64,000 bases of DNA from Deltaproteobacteria bacterium. Its GTDB lineage: Bacteria > Myxococcota_A > Polyangia > GCA-2747355. Under the pieces are notes generated by a model, which saw only the letters and a program-made list of their open reading frames with translations, was not told the origin of the DNA and did no database searches. The DNA lies in assembly GCA_020633415.1 (NCBI GenBank), contig JACKDQ010000003.1, positions 1 to 64,000 of the forward strand. The letters run 5' to 3'. Positions 16,381 through 23,939 of this stretch are shown here, piece after piece. A program made the position numbers and the translations under genes. Each line of letters opens with the position of its first letter. Positions within the stretch are counted from its first letter, which is position 1.

Positions 16381-17829
16381 TTAGTCGATTTTTATTTCGT
16401 CGAGCAGTGCGCGGTCGTTGTTTAGCGATCCGAACAGCTTGTTGCGAAAGCGGCCCTTTTTGTTGATCAGCGTGATCGCTAGTTTGTCGATCGCGATGGT
16501 GGAGAGCATGGTCTGAACGAAGGCCTCGATCACATCGTCGATGCCCAGGCCGAGCAGATTGAAATCCTTGCGGTCCATCAGCAGCAAGCGTTCGGCCTCG
16601 GTGTCCCAGCTTCCGTCGCCGCGCTTGATCGATAAATTGGTTCCCAGCATCGGCCAGGAGTCCTCTCCGGCGGTCAGGTGTTCGGCGAGTGGCTCGCGGG
16701 CGCGGCGCGCGTAGATCGCCAGCGGCCGCCATCCATCGGCGGTGGCGTTGATCATCATGCGCAGGTCGGCCGCGTAGCTTCGGCAGCGCTTGTTGGGAAC
16801 GGTGCCGACGTGGTAGAGGCGCCCTCTTTCTGTCGTGCTGCTCCAGCCGATGTTGCCGATCAGACTTTGAACGATGAACTGATCATAGCGTTGCTCGATC
16901 TCCATGAAGCGACCGAGTTCGGCGTCGTTGGTGATCGTGTAGACACCCTGGCCGGCGTTGGAGTAGGGAACCTTGACAACGGCCAAGCCTCCGAGCTTGC
17001 GCACCCACAAGGGGATTTCGCGGTGGCTGACGTCCCAGATCGTTTCTGGGATGCGGATTTGTAGGCCCGAGTCGGCGAGCTCAGCGTTAAACAGCTCGTA
17101 GGCCTTTGCCGCGACCATCTTGTTGCGTCCGCCTGCCAAGCAAGCGAGCGTGGGGTTGAAGATCAGCGTTTTGCTGTGTACAGGGATCCTTGTCCAAGGC
17201 TTCTGTGTGACGTAGCGAAATGCGGCGCGGATTGGGATCCAATGATCGATTCCGTCTCGGACCTGCATCACCCCATCGACGAAGCGCACCGGCGGGTCGC
17301 TATCCTCGGCGTGGAATGGCGCCAAGAACACCGGCTCGCCGGAGACTTGGGCCAGCGTTGCGGCGTAGCCCGAGTTTTCCATGTAGTTCTTGTCGTAGAC
17401 TACGGCCAGACCGCCGTTGGGCAAACGGCGGCCCTTGAGTGCCGGAAGGAAGGTCTGCTCGAGTAGCCGCTGATAGCCGCCTTCTTCGTGTGTGTCGTAG
17501 ATCAGCGGCATTGATTTTTGCCCCGACGGGCAGGAGTTTGTCTCGATGACGACCATCTCGCGACGCCCGGTCGCGGTAGCGACGTGAAACAGGTCAGCCC
17601 CGGCCCAGCGAAAATGGCGCGGCGGATAGTGGAGCAGGGCGTCGAGCGCTCTTGGGTCGACGCGAGGATTCATGTGGCAATAGCGGGCGACGATTCGTTC
17701 GCCGTCCAGCGCTAAGAAGTGGGCCAGCGTCGGGTGGATCTGTGCATTGAGTACGCGCGGGTAGTAGTGGTTGGGCGGATCGAAATGACCCGCGCGCATC
17801 GCTAGCGCGGCGTTTGTCGAGGCGGTCAT
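16381..17829 (-). CDS. ATP-grasp-like protein of unknown substrate
   Basis: This protein of about 482 residues looks like a divergent ATP-grasp ligase. The middle region has NKMVAAKAYELFNAELADSG and then LGGLAVVKVPYSNAGQGVY, which fits the ATP-grasp nucleotide-binding lysine and Gly-rich loop; RYDQFIVQSLIG is the following strand. The N-terminal 150 residues include HFRWAGADLFHV and VIETNSCPSGQKSMPL, and the end is LINKKGRFRNKLFGSL. The start is uncertain: ATG 17829 has no good ribosome-binding site, and a TTG at 17865 would add 12 residues. It sits between a UspA-like gene and a desuccinylase-like gene in the same direction. A role in forming an amide or peptide bond is inferred from fold and context only. 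Confidence 0.72.
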   Translation of the reverse strand: MTASTNAALAMRAGHFDPPNHYYPRVLNAQIHPTLAHFLALDGERIVARYCHMNPRVDPRALDALLHYPPRHFRWAGADLFHVATATGRREMVVIETNSCPSGQKSMPLIYDTHEEGGYQRLLEQTFLPALKGRRLPNGGLAVVYDKNYMENSGYAATLAQVSGEPVFLAPFHAEDSDPPVRFVDGVMQVRDGIDHWIPIRAAFRYVTQKPWTRIPVHSKTLIFNPTLACLAGGRNKMVAAKAYELFNAELADSGLQIRIPETIWDVSHREIPLWVRKLGGLAVVKVPYSNAGQGVYTITNDAELGRFMEIEQRYDQFIVQSLIGNIGWSSTTERGRLYHVGTVPNKRCRSYAADLRMMINATADGWRPLAIYARRAREPLAEHLTAGEDSWPMLGTNLSIKRGDGSWDTEAERLLLMDRKDFNLLGLGIDDVIEAFVQTMLSTIAIDKLAITLINKKGRFRNKLFGSLNNDRALLDEIKID

Positions 17830-17891
17830 TGTGCCGATGAGATGATGGATCGCCGCCAAAGGCAAGCTTCAAGGACTGCGGGGCGAATCGG

Positions 17892-18332
17892 TCAGGGATT
17901 TTCGTCGCTATCGGTGTCGGGAAGCTCGACGACGTCGCAGTTTACTCGGCCCCGGAGCGCCTTGGCTCGTGTGGCGCCCGGTACGATCAGCTGGTGAAAT
18001 GCCGCGGCGATCGAGAGATCGGCGATGCGCGCGTCGATATCGCCGAATTCAGCGCCGGCCGACGTGACCAAGTTCGGAAAGTGCTCGCCGAGTTGGCGTT
18101 CGATTCGCGTAACCCGCTCGGCGGTCAGGTCGGAGATACTGCGGCGCTTGATGCCTTCGGCGATAATGCTATCGGGGCGCAGGAACGCCGGAAGCGGACA
18201 GAGATAGGCCAGATGAAGCTGCGCTACCCGATCGGGGTCGACGACCCGTTTGAGTTGCGCGAAATACACGGCCAGTCTGGCATCGCTTGCGTCTTCTCCA
18301 TCAAACAGCGCGAGTACCTTTGTGTGTCTCAT
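17892..18332 (-). CDS. Small protein with UspA-like features
   Basis: This 146-residue protein begins with a hydrophobic strand and acidic turn (KVLALFDGEDASDARLAVYF) and ends with a strand plus loop (FHQLIVPGATRAKALRG), an order reminiscent of universal stress proteins. The ATP-binding G-2x-G-9x-G-S/T motif is absent, so it may not bind ATP. It is 62 bp upstream of the ATP-grasp-like gene in the same direction and 42 bp downstream of the S1 protease gene, so it could be co-transcribed with either. I do not recognise a specific family, and its function is unknown. Confidence 0.55.
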   Translation of the reverse strand: MRHTKVLALFDGEDASDARLAVYFAQLKRVVDPDRVAQLHLAYLCPLPAFLRPDSIIAEGIKRRSISDLTAERVTRIERQLGEHFPNLVTSAGAEFGDIDARIADLSIAAAFHQLIVPGATRAKALRGRVNCDVVELPDTDSDENP

Positions 18333-18374
18333 GGTGCGAGTCTCTGCATTTTCAGGGCCAGCTGTTGATGCGCG

Positions 18375-19901
18375 TCATCTCTTCGATGGAGGCGCCGACG
18401 CCGGCGCCGGGCTGGCTGTTGTAGGTTTAGCGTTCGCGGGCTTACCAGGTGCTGGCTTGGCTTCCGCGGGTTTGGCCGCCGTGGGCTTGGCCGCCGTGGG
18501 CTTGGCTGTGACATTTCTTGCCGCTAGCGCCGCGCCAAGTTGTTCAGCAACCCGTTCGGCGCGCTTGCCAAAGCGCAGGACGTCCCGTTCGAGCATCTGA
18601 CGATGCTCTCCATCGCTACGCGAACGGCGTGTGCTGAGCTGGGCTCTGTCGGCCTGGCGGACAATCTGCCAGCGAATTGCGCGCAATAGCGCGTACACCA
18701 GGCGCTGCGTCTCCACGGCCAACGCCTGGACATCGTAGTCCTGGGCAGCACCATCGCTTTGTTGGATCGCCAGCTTTGTCAGTTGCCCGAACCCAAGCCC
18801 GCCTTTGCCATCGACGAGTAGCATCACCGGCCAGTTGTCGAGTGGAAACGTTTTGGGAAAAAGCTGGTAGCTGATCCGATCGCCAGCGATGGTTGCGGCG
18901 ACGGTTCGTCGTCCGAGCGGCAGGTAAACGCGCCGTCTCTTGCCCAACCAGGCGACGACCTGTTGTCGGTGCTTGCGGGAGAGCTCCGCCCGGCGCGCCG
19001 GTGGTGCCTTTAGCGTCAGCATTAGCTCGCGTAGGTCATCGATGCCCACCGCGACGTTGAGATTCTGTCCGCCACGGTACGCGGCGTGTTGCATCCCGAT
19101 CAGTTCGTAGCGGCCCGCGCGCGTCACGGCGAGCACTGGGCTTCCGCTGTTGCCCACCGATAGTGGTGCGCTGATTACAATGTCCCAGTGCTGCCATTCA
19201 TCTTCGAGATCGCGATCGCGTGGGTTGACGATCTTTCCGGTGCTGACCCCTTCGAAAGCACTCAGCGGGTAGCCGCGGACGAACACCGCGTCGCCTGCGC
19301 GCACCGCACCGCTGCGACCGAGGCGATAGGGCATGATCGCCAGGCGCTTTGGCCCGGCAAGGATCGCCGCATCGAGTTTTTCGTCGACGGCGACCAAGCG
19401 CAGGGGCACATCGTCGTCCTGATAGGCGTCGTCCTCGTTGGTGACGATCGATATCGACTGGCTGCTACGCTTGCAGCCCGCCGGAATACCCGCGACGCGC
19501 GCGCCCTCGTTGTCACTGATCGGTGGCCAGTTGACGACATGCGCGTTCGTTAGCAGGTATGTCGAGCCTTTGTCGCGGCGGAAGCCGAAAGCTGTACCGT
19601 GCTGTACCACCGTCTTTGCTCGGGTGGACAGGCGCCCGCCGCGGGCGTAGTACGGGCAGACATAGGTTGCGCTCGCGCGAACGCACTGGGCGTAGCGGAT
19701 GCGTGCTTCTTGTGCTCTTGAGTAAGGGGCGCGCTGTGTTAGCGATGGGACGTAGCGGGCTGCAATGGTCCTCGCCGGGCGGTCCGTGCTTCGCGCTGCG
19801 CTGTCGTTTGGGTTCGCAATCGACAATATCGCCCAAAAAGCAGAAGCGGCGACGCACCTGCCCGTTGATCGTCGAGTCGGGCGCGTCACCGCTTCAGTCA
19901 T
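18375..19901 (-). CDS. Secreted trypsin-like serine protease with Pro/Ala/Lys repeat tail
   Basis: The 508-residue product starts at ATG 19901, with GAGG 7 bp upstream, and has an N-terminal hydrophobic segment (VAASAFWAILSIANP) that should act as an export signal. The trypsin-like domain shows His in LTNAHVVNW, Asp in KLDAAILAG, and Ser in SVGNSGSPVLAV. Residues 300-440 form a second region without a recognised domain. The last 45 residues are a low-complexity tail of five-residue units (AKPTA, AKPAE, AKPAP), possibly a wall- or polyanion-binding extension. The gene follows a small exported Lys-rich protein by 15 bp. Protease assignment is good; substrate is unknown. Confidence 0.85.
   Translation of the reverse strand: MTEAVTRPTRRSTGRCVAASAFWAILSIANPNDSAARSTDRPARTIAARYVPSLTQRAPYSRAQEARIRYAQCVRASATYVCPYYARGGRLSTRAKTVVQHGTAFGFRRDKGSTYLLTNAHVVNWPPISDNEGARVAGIPAGCKRSSQSISIVTNEDDAYQDDDVPLRLVAVDEKLDAAILAGPKRLAIMPYRLGRSGAVRAGDAVFVRGYPLSAFEGVSTGKIVNPRDRDLEDEWQHWDIVISAPLSVGNSGSPVLAVTRAGRYELIGMQHAAYRGGQNLNVAVGIDDLRELMLTLKAPPARRAELSRKHRQQVVAWLGKRRRVYLPLGRRTVAATIAGDRISYQLFPKTFPLDNWPVMLLVDGKGGLGFGQLTKLAIQQSDGAAQDYDVQALAVETQRLVYALLRAIRWQIVRQADRAQLSTRRSRSDGEHRQMLERDVLRFGKRAERVAEQLGAALAARNVTAKPTAAKPTAAKPAEAKPAPGKPANAKPTTASPAPASAPPSKR
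18474..18503 (-). repeat. 15-bp tandem repeat, two copies, in the S1 protease tail
   Basis: GGCCGCCGTGGGCTT occurs twice head-to-tail (18474-18488 and 18489-18503). It encodes two identical AKPTA units of the C-terminal tail and shows that the tail grew by in-frame duplication. Confidence 0.9.
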
Positions 19902-19916
19902 AACTAGCCTCGGGTG

Positions 19917-20129
19917 CTACTCGGTAGCTTCTCCGCCCTCGGGAGCTTTGGGGGCTTTTTTGCCTTTTTTGCCCTTTTTGGCGGTTTTGCTGGTGCGTTT
20001 TTTCTTTTTCTTTTTCTTGGCTAGCTCGGTGATCGACGAATTGCCTTGATCGAGGTTGCCCGAAGCAAAGACCGGGCTGGCAATCGCCAATCCAACGATG
20101 GCGACGATAGCCAAAACGAATGTGCGCAT
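19917..20129 (-). CDS. Small exported lysine-rich protein
   Basis: This 70-residue protein starts at ATG 20129, with AGAGGAG 6 bp upstream. It has a clear signal peptide (MRTFVLAIVAIVGLAIASP, cleavage near VFA-S). The mature part is about 45 residues and opens with SGNLDQGNSSITEL, then a run of seven Lys and further Lys/Gly pairs, and an acidic end (PEGGEATE). It is strongly basic and probably disordered; it may bind DNA, lipopolysaccharide or another acidic polymer. It is the first gene of an apparent operon with the S1 protease 15 bp downstream. No family is recognised. Confidence 0.75.
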   Translation of the reverse strand: MRTFVLAIVAIVGLAIASPVFASGNLDQGNSSITELAKKKKKKKRTSKTAKKGKKGKKAPKAPEGGEATE

Positions 20130-20492
20130 GTTTTCTCCTCTTAGAGGGGCTTGGGCCCTTTTGGAAACGCAGCGGCAAGTATTCAAATTGCGGGCCAAGC
20201 TGGCAGGGTCTCAGCGCCGGCTCTGGGGACTTTTCTGAGCGTGTTTCGGAGGCTGTGCAGCCGATTGTCCGGATAATCGGAGGAGGAGCATCTGTCGGGC
20301 ATATGGGCGGCGAAGGAGAGCGATCGCCGCAACGGTGCGCTCACATCTTCGCAAGTGTTCGCTTGCTGGATTACAGCCGGCGAATCGCGTAGTGGGTGGC
20401 GCTCACGACGAGCCACAGCTGCCCGCGATCGTTAGGGCGTGGAGATTGCTCCGATTTGCGGTACATTGACCTCTTGCTAGTGCGGAGGTTCT
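20130..20492. other. Intergenic region, 363 bp, between divergent genes
   Basis: This stretch separates the Lys-rich protein gene (leftward) from the kinase gene (rightward) and should hold both promoters. Ribosome-binding sites are visible at each end. TTGACC near 20466 is the only -35-like word, with no good partner. A 77-codon open frame on the minus strand has no ribosome-binding site or recognisable content, and I do not call it a gene. Confidence 0.6.
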
Positions 20493-21338
20493 GTGAAGAA
20501 CGAGCAGCCACTTAGGCGCGGCAATCGGTTGGGAAAGTACCGGATTCGGCGGCGCCTCGGCGTTGGCGGTTTCGCGACTGTCTATGCGGCCTACGACGAG
20601 GTCGAGGGTATCGATGTCGCGCTGAAACTTCCGCATTCTGGCTGGGTCGCACGCGAGTTGCTAGACGACTTTCGCCGCGAAGTGCGCATCGCTGCTCGCC
20701 TCGACCACCCGAACATTCTGCCGCTGCGCAGCGCTTCGTTTATCAATGAGCGCTTTGTCGTCGTCTACGCGCTGGGCCAAGAAACGCTGTCCGACCGACT
20801 TTCACGCCGGCTGACCACGGTGCGGGCGTTGTCCTTTTCGGCCCAGTTGCTCGAGGCTTTGGCCTATGCCCATCAGCATCGCGTGATTCACTGCGACGTG
20901 AAGCCGGAAAACGTCATTCTGTTTCCCGACGGTCGTGCGCGGTTGGCAGATTTTGGTTTGGCTAAAGTGGCGACGCGTACCGTGCAAGCATCCGGTTCCG
21001 GAACCATTGGCTACATGGCGCCGGAACAGGCGATGGGATCGCCGTCGTTTCGCTCTGATGTGTTCGCCTGGGGCCTGATTACCTATCGCATGCTGGCTGG
21101 CGAACTTCCACGTTGGCCGTTCGAGTGGCCGCCGCCGGGTATTCAGCGGCTCCGTCGTCGCGTGTCACGTGATTTTGTGGCGCTGTTGCAGCGCTGTCTG
21201 CAGCCTGCGCCCCGTGGGCGCTTCGCCGATGCGGTCCAAACGCTCGCTGCGTTCAAGTCCGTGTTTGCCAATCGTCCCGAGCGTTCAGCGATGCCCTGCC
21301 CATGCTGCCGTCAGCTTCCTCGACGGAGCGTTCGATGA
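20493..21338 (+). CDS. Ser/Thr protein kinase, single soluble kinase domain
   Basis: This 281-residue Hanks-type kinase starts at GTG 20493, with GGAGG 4 bp before it. The Gly-rich loop is LGVGGFATVYAAYD, the catalytic Lys is in DVALKLPH, and the catalytic loop is VIHCDVKPENVIL, with Cys in place of the usual Arg of HRD. DFGLAK and GTIGYMAPEQAMG are intact. HCD kinases lack the Arg that contacts a phosphorylated activation loop, which suggests control without activation-loop phosphorylation. There is no membrane segment; the tail ends with a CPCC motif. The stop codon overlaps the start of a PP2C phosphatase (ATGA), so the two form a kinase/phosphatase couple. Confidence 0.92.
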   Translation: MKNEQPLRRGNRLGKYRIRRRLGVGGFATVYAAYDEVEGIDVALKLPHSGWVARELLDDFRREVRIAARLDHPNILPLRSASFINERFVVVYALGQETLSDRLSRRLTTVRALSFSAQLLEALAYAHQHRVIHCDVKPENVILFPDGRARLADFGLAKVATRTVQASGSGTIGYMAPEQAMGSPSFRSDVFAWGLITYRMLAGELPRWPFEWPPPGIQRLRRRVSRDFVALLQRCLQPAPRGRFADAVQTLAAFKSVFANRPERSAMPCPCCRQLPRRSVR

Positions 21339-22177
21339 CCAGCGTGGCGATCCACACGATGGCACGCATGGAGCTGCCGCAGTGCTACGCCTTGCGCGAG
21401 GGGGAGGCCTGGCTGCTCTCTCGCGGGCGCCCCGACGGCAGCGGAAAGAACGAAGACGTTGCCGCGATCGTCGACGGCAGCGATGGAACGACGTTGGTTA
21501 TTGCCGACGGCGTTGGCGGCAGCACCAACGGCCAGCGGGCGGCGAACGAAACGGTCTGCTTGGTCGCGCGCGCCGCGGCGAAAGCTGATGCTGAGGGGCT
21601 GAGGTCGGCGATCGTCGATGCGATCGAGGATGCTCACCAACGCATTCGCACGATCGGACAGACCACCTTGACCATCGTGACGATCCGCGGAAGCGAGTTG
21701 CGCACTTATCAGGTCGGAGACTCTGCAGCCTTCGTGATCGGGCAGCGCGGCAAGTTGCGACACAAAACGACCTCTCATTCACCGGTTGGTTACGCCGTCG
21801 AATCGGGTGTCATCGACCACCGCGAAGCGCTGGTCCACGAGGAGCTACACCTGGTCAGCAACGTGCTCGGTGCGGGTGACATGAACCTCGAGCTTTCGAG
21901 CAATCGGGCCTTGCGGGCGCGAGATACCGTGCTTGTCGCTAGCGATGGTTTGCTCGACAACGTCTATCTCGACGAGATCATCGAGATCGTTCGCGCGGGT
22001 CCGCTGGGAGATGCGGCACGCAAACTGACGCAGCGTAGCATCGAGCGCATGGCGCGCACTGACCGTTCGCCCAGCAAACCTGACGACCTAAGTTTCATCG
22101 TCTTTCGTCGTGGGCGTGGCGGGGCGCGCGCGCAGGGCGCTAATGGATCGGCGAACGACCCAGGGTCAGCAGTATGA
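21335..22177 (+). CDS. PP2C-type Ser/Thr protein phosphatase
   Basis: This protein of about 280 residues is a metal-dependent PP2C phosphatase. The start is taken as ATG 21335, which overlaps the kinase stop (ATGA); an ATG at 21302 in the same frame would overlap the kinase further. Motifs are GKNEDVAAIVDG, VIADGVGGSTNGQRAANE, the strand motif YQVGDSAAFVIGQ, and LVASDGLLDN, which supply the metal-binding Asp residues. It probably reverses the action of the adjacent kinase. The last 38 bp overlap the end of the convergent EamA transporter gene. Confidence 0.9.
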   Translation: MTSVAIHTMARMELPQCYALREGEAWLLSRGRPDGSGKNEDVAAIVDGSDGTTLVIADGVGGSTNGQRAANETVCLVARAAAKADAEGLRSAIVDAIEDAHQRIRTIGQTTLTIVTIRGSELRTYQVGDSAAFVIGQRGKLRHKTTSHSPVGYAVESGVIDHREALVHEELHLVSNVLGAGDMNLELSSNRALRARDTVLVASDGLLDNVYLDEIIEIVRAGPLGDAARKLTQRSIERMARTDRSPSKPDDLSFIVFRRGRGGARAQGANGSANDPGSAV

Positions 22178-23066
22178 CGCCGACGACGGCTAGCGCTGAA
22201 TACCTTAGCTGACGACGACTCGCCGATTTCCAAGAGACCGCCAGGCTAAGCCAGAGCGGGTAAGTGTTGCCCAGCGCCGACGAGACGGCTGCAGAGGTCA
22301 GGCGCAGACTTTCAGACTGCAGAAACAGCCCGATCACGGTACCCAGTACAACGGCGGTTGATAGCCCCGAAGCTTGGTTGCTGTCTCGCAGAAACTCCCA
22401 GCCGGGCGACGCTGGATCGCGACGGCGGCGGATGTGCATCAGGATGCCCAAGGCGATCAGCGGGGGTAGCAGTTGTAAGAGGTTGACCGCGACCGCCGAG
22501 GTTTGGCCGACGTGGGCTCGCAAGAGCACGGTGCTGCCAGCGTAGCAGGTTGCCGCAGCGAGGCCCCAGAGAACGGCCCACCAGCGCTTTGCCGAGGCGT
22601 GCTGACCGCCGCTTGCGCCGGTCGTTGCTGACACGGGCGACGCGACTGTCGTCGGGTTGCGTATCGAAAGCCAGACGGCGACACCAGCGATGCCCATCCC
22701 GACGAACTGCAAAAAGCTCAAACTTTCGCGAAGAATCCCTCGTGCCAGCAGGGCGGCGATGAACGGTGCCGTGCACTGGAGGGTACAAGCCAGCTGTACC
22801 CCCAGATGTTTCATCGAGAAAAAGAACAGTGGGTCGCCCAGACCAAAGCCGAGCAGTCCGGCGCTGGCGATCAGCATGCTGCTACGTGAGGAACTCGGCC
22901 AGATGGTTTTGGTCAGCAGGCAGCCCAGCAAGAACAGTCCGGCGCCGAGGGCGTTCTTGAAGGCGGTGAGGGCCACGGGAGTGGCGCTGCGACCAAAGCG
23001 TTCGTAGCAATAGCTCGATCCTGCCCAGCTAAAGGCCGCGCCCAGTGCTGCAACTTCTCCGAGCAT
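22140..23066 (-). CDS. EamA/DMT-family transporter
   Basis: This is a ten-helix drug/metabolite transporter of about 308 residues, made of two five-helix EamA halves. I place the start at ATG 23066, where the first helix begins (MLGEVAALGAAFSWAGSSY); the frame stays open 303 bp further upstream, but that part is Arg/Pro-rich and unlike a transporter. The second half starts near GLAAATCYAGSTVLLRAHVG. The substrate cannot be predicted. A related transporter lies at 45772-46650. The 3' end overlaps the convergent phosphatase gene. Confidence 0.88.
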   Translation of the reverse strand: MLGEVAALGAAFSWAGSSYCYERFGRSATPVALTAFKNALGAGLFLLGCLLTKTIWPSSSRSSMLIASAGLLGFGLGDPLFFFSMKHLGVQLACTLQCTAPFIAALLARGILRESLSFLQFVGMGIAGVAVWLSIRNPTTVASPVSATTGASGGQHASAKRWWAVLWGLAAATCYAGSTVLLRAHVGQTSAVAVNLLQLLPPLIALGILMHIRRRRDPASPGWEFLRDSNQASGLSTAVVLGTVIGLFLQSESLRLTSAAVSSALGNTYPLWLSLAVSWKSASRRQLRYSALAVVGVILLTLGRSPIH

Positions 23067-23380
23067 TGCTCCATCCGCCCGAGGGCAGCGCAAGGATAAG
23101 CAATCGCTATGCCATTGCCGGACTACGGCCAAGCTCGCAGGGCGGCGATGTCGCAGCGGCCGGTCGGCGCATGGCACGGTTGGTCGCGTTGATACCTGCG
23201 AGCCGCGGCAGGCTTGGGTGTGCGCTGGTGCAGACGGAGGGATCCCCAGCGTTGATCGCTGCCCGCTGCCACTGCTCAGCGGCATCGACGTCCGCGGTGT
23301 TCTGTTGTGGGTTGTCGTGAGCCTAATCACAGACCGCTCTATGGTTGACCGACTATGCCTATCCGGCAAAAGGGGGCGAA
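23067..23380. other. Intergenic region, 314 bp, between divergent genes
   Basis: The gap lies between the EamA transporter (leftward) and a small outer-membrane protein (rightward) and should contain both promoters. An AGGGGG ribosome-binding site is present at its right end. TTGACC at 23345-23350 lies too close to that site to be a good -35 element. Nothing else is recognised. Confidence 0.5.
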
Positions 23381-23872
23381 ATGTCTAAAGCGACGACGGC
23401 GACGATCTTGGGCCTACTGTTGATGATGACCAGCGCGGCGCAGGCGCAAACGGACTCCCTAGCGGTCGGGCGACCGGTACGCGTTGAGCGACCCAACCTG
23501 GTTACCGTCGAACTGATGGGGCGCGGCGTGCTCTACTCGGTCAACTACGAGCGTTACTTGACCAGCTGGTTCGGCCTCGGTGTGGGTGCGATGGGGTTTG
23601 GCAACAGCGATGGCGGGCTGGGGATGTTTCCCGTTTTTGTTTCGTTCAATCCCGTTGGTGACGAGCACAGCCTTTATTTGTCTGCTGGCGCGACGTTCCT
23701 CGTCGGCGATACGCGCTTTTTCAGCGCCATCAGTACGGTGTTCGGGAATGCCCAGGCCGGCTACCAGATGCAGCTGCGCGGAGGTTTCGTGCTCCGCGCC
23801 ACGGCAAACTTCTTGTTCAGCGAGCATGGTTGGCTGATCTGGCCTGGGGTCAATCTCGGCGGTAGCTTCTAG
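23381..23872 (+). CDS. Small outer-membrane beta-barrel-like exported protein
   Basis: The 163-residue product starts at ATG 23381, with AGGGGG 6 bp upstream. It has a signal peptide (TATILGLLLMMTSAAQAQ) and then alternating polar/hydrophobic strands ending in aromatic residues: YSVNYERYLTSWFGLGVGAM, HSLYLSAGATFLVG, GGFVLRATANFLF. The chain ends ...GVNLGGSF with the terminal aromatic typical of outer-membrane barrels. Length allows about eight strands, an OmpA/OmpW-sized barrel. The specific function is unknown. Confidence 0.75.
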   Translation: MSKATTATILGLLLMMTSAAQAQTDSLAVGRPVRVERPNLVTVELMGRGVLYSVNYERYLTSWFGLGVGAMGFGNSDGGLGMFPVFVSFNPVGDEHSLYLSAGATFLVGDTRFFSAISTVFGNAQAGYQMQLRGGFVLRATANFLFSEHGWLIWPGVNLGGSF

Positions 23873-23939
23873 CGCCAAGCGCGTCGCCGGCGGCGAAGAA
23901 CGCTGCCAATCGGCCAGGGAGCTGTGCTAGACAGGGCTC

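Noticed and set aside
18474..18503. Tandem repeat as a possible mobile or regulatory repeat
   Set aside because: It is an in-frame 15-bp coding duplication within the protease tail.
22140..23369. EamA transporter with a 101-residue N-terminal extension
   Set aside because: The extension is Arg/Pro-rich and not transmembrane; ATG 23066 fits the first helix.
23067..23380. Small open frames in the intergenic region
   Set aside because: They have no ribosome-binding site and no recognisable sequence content.
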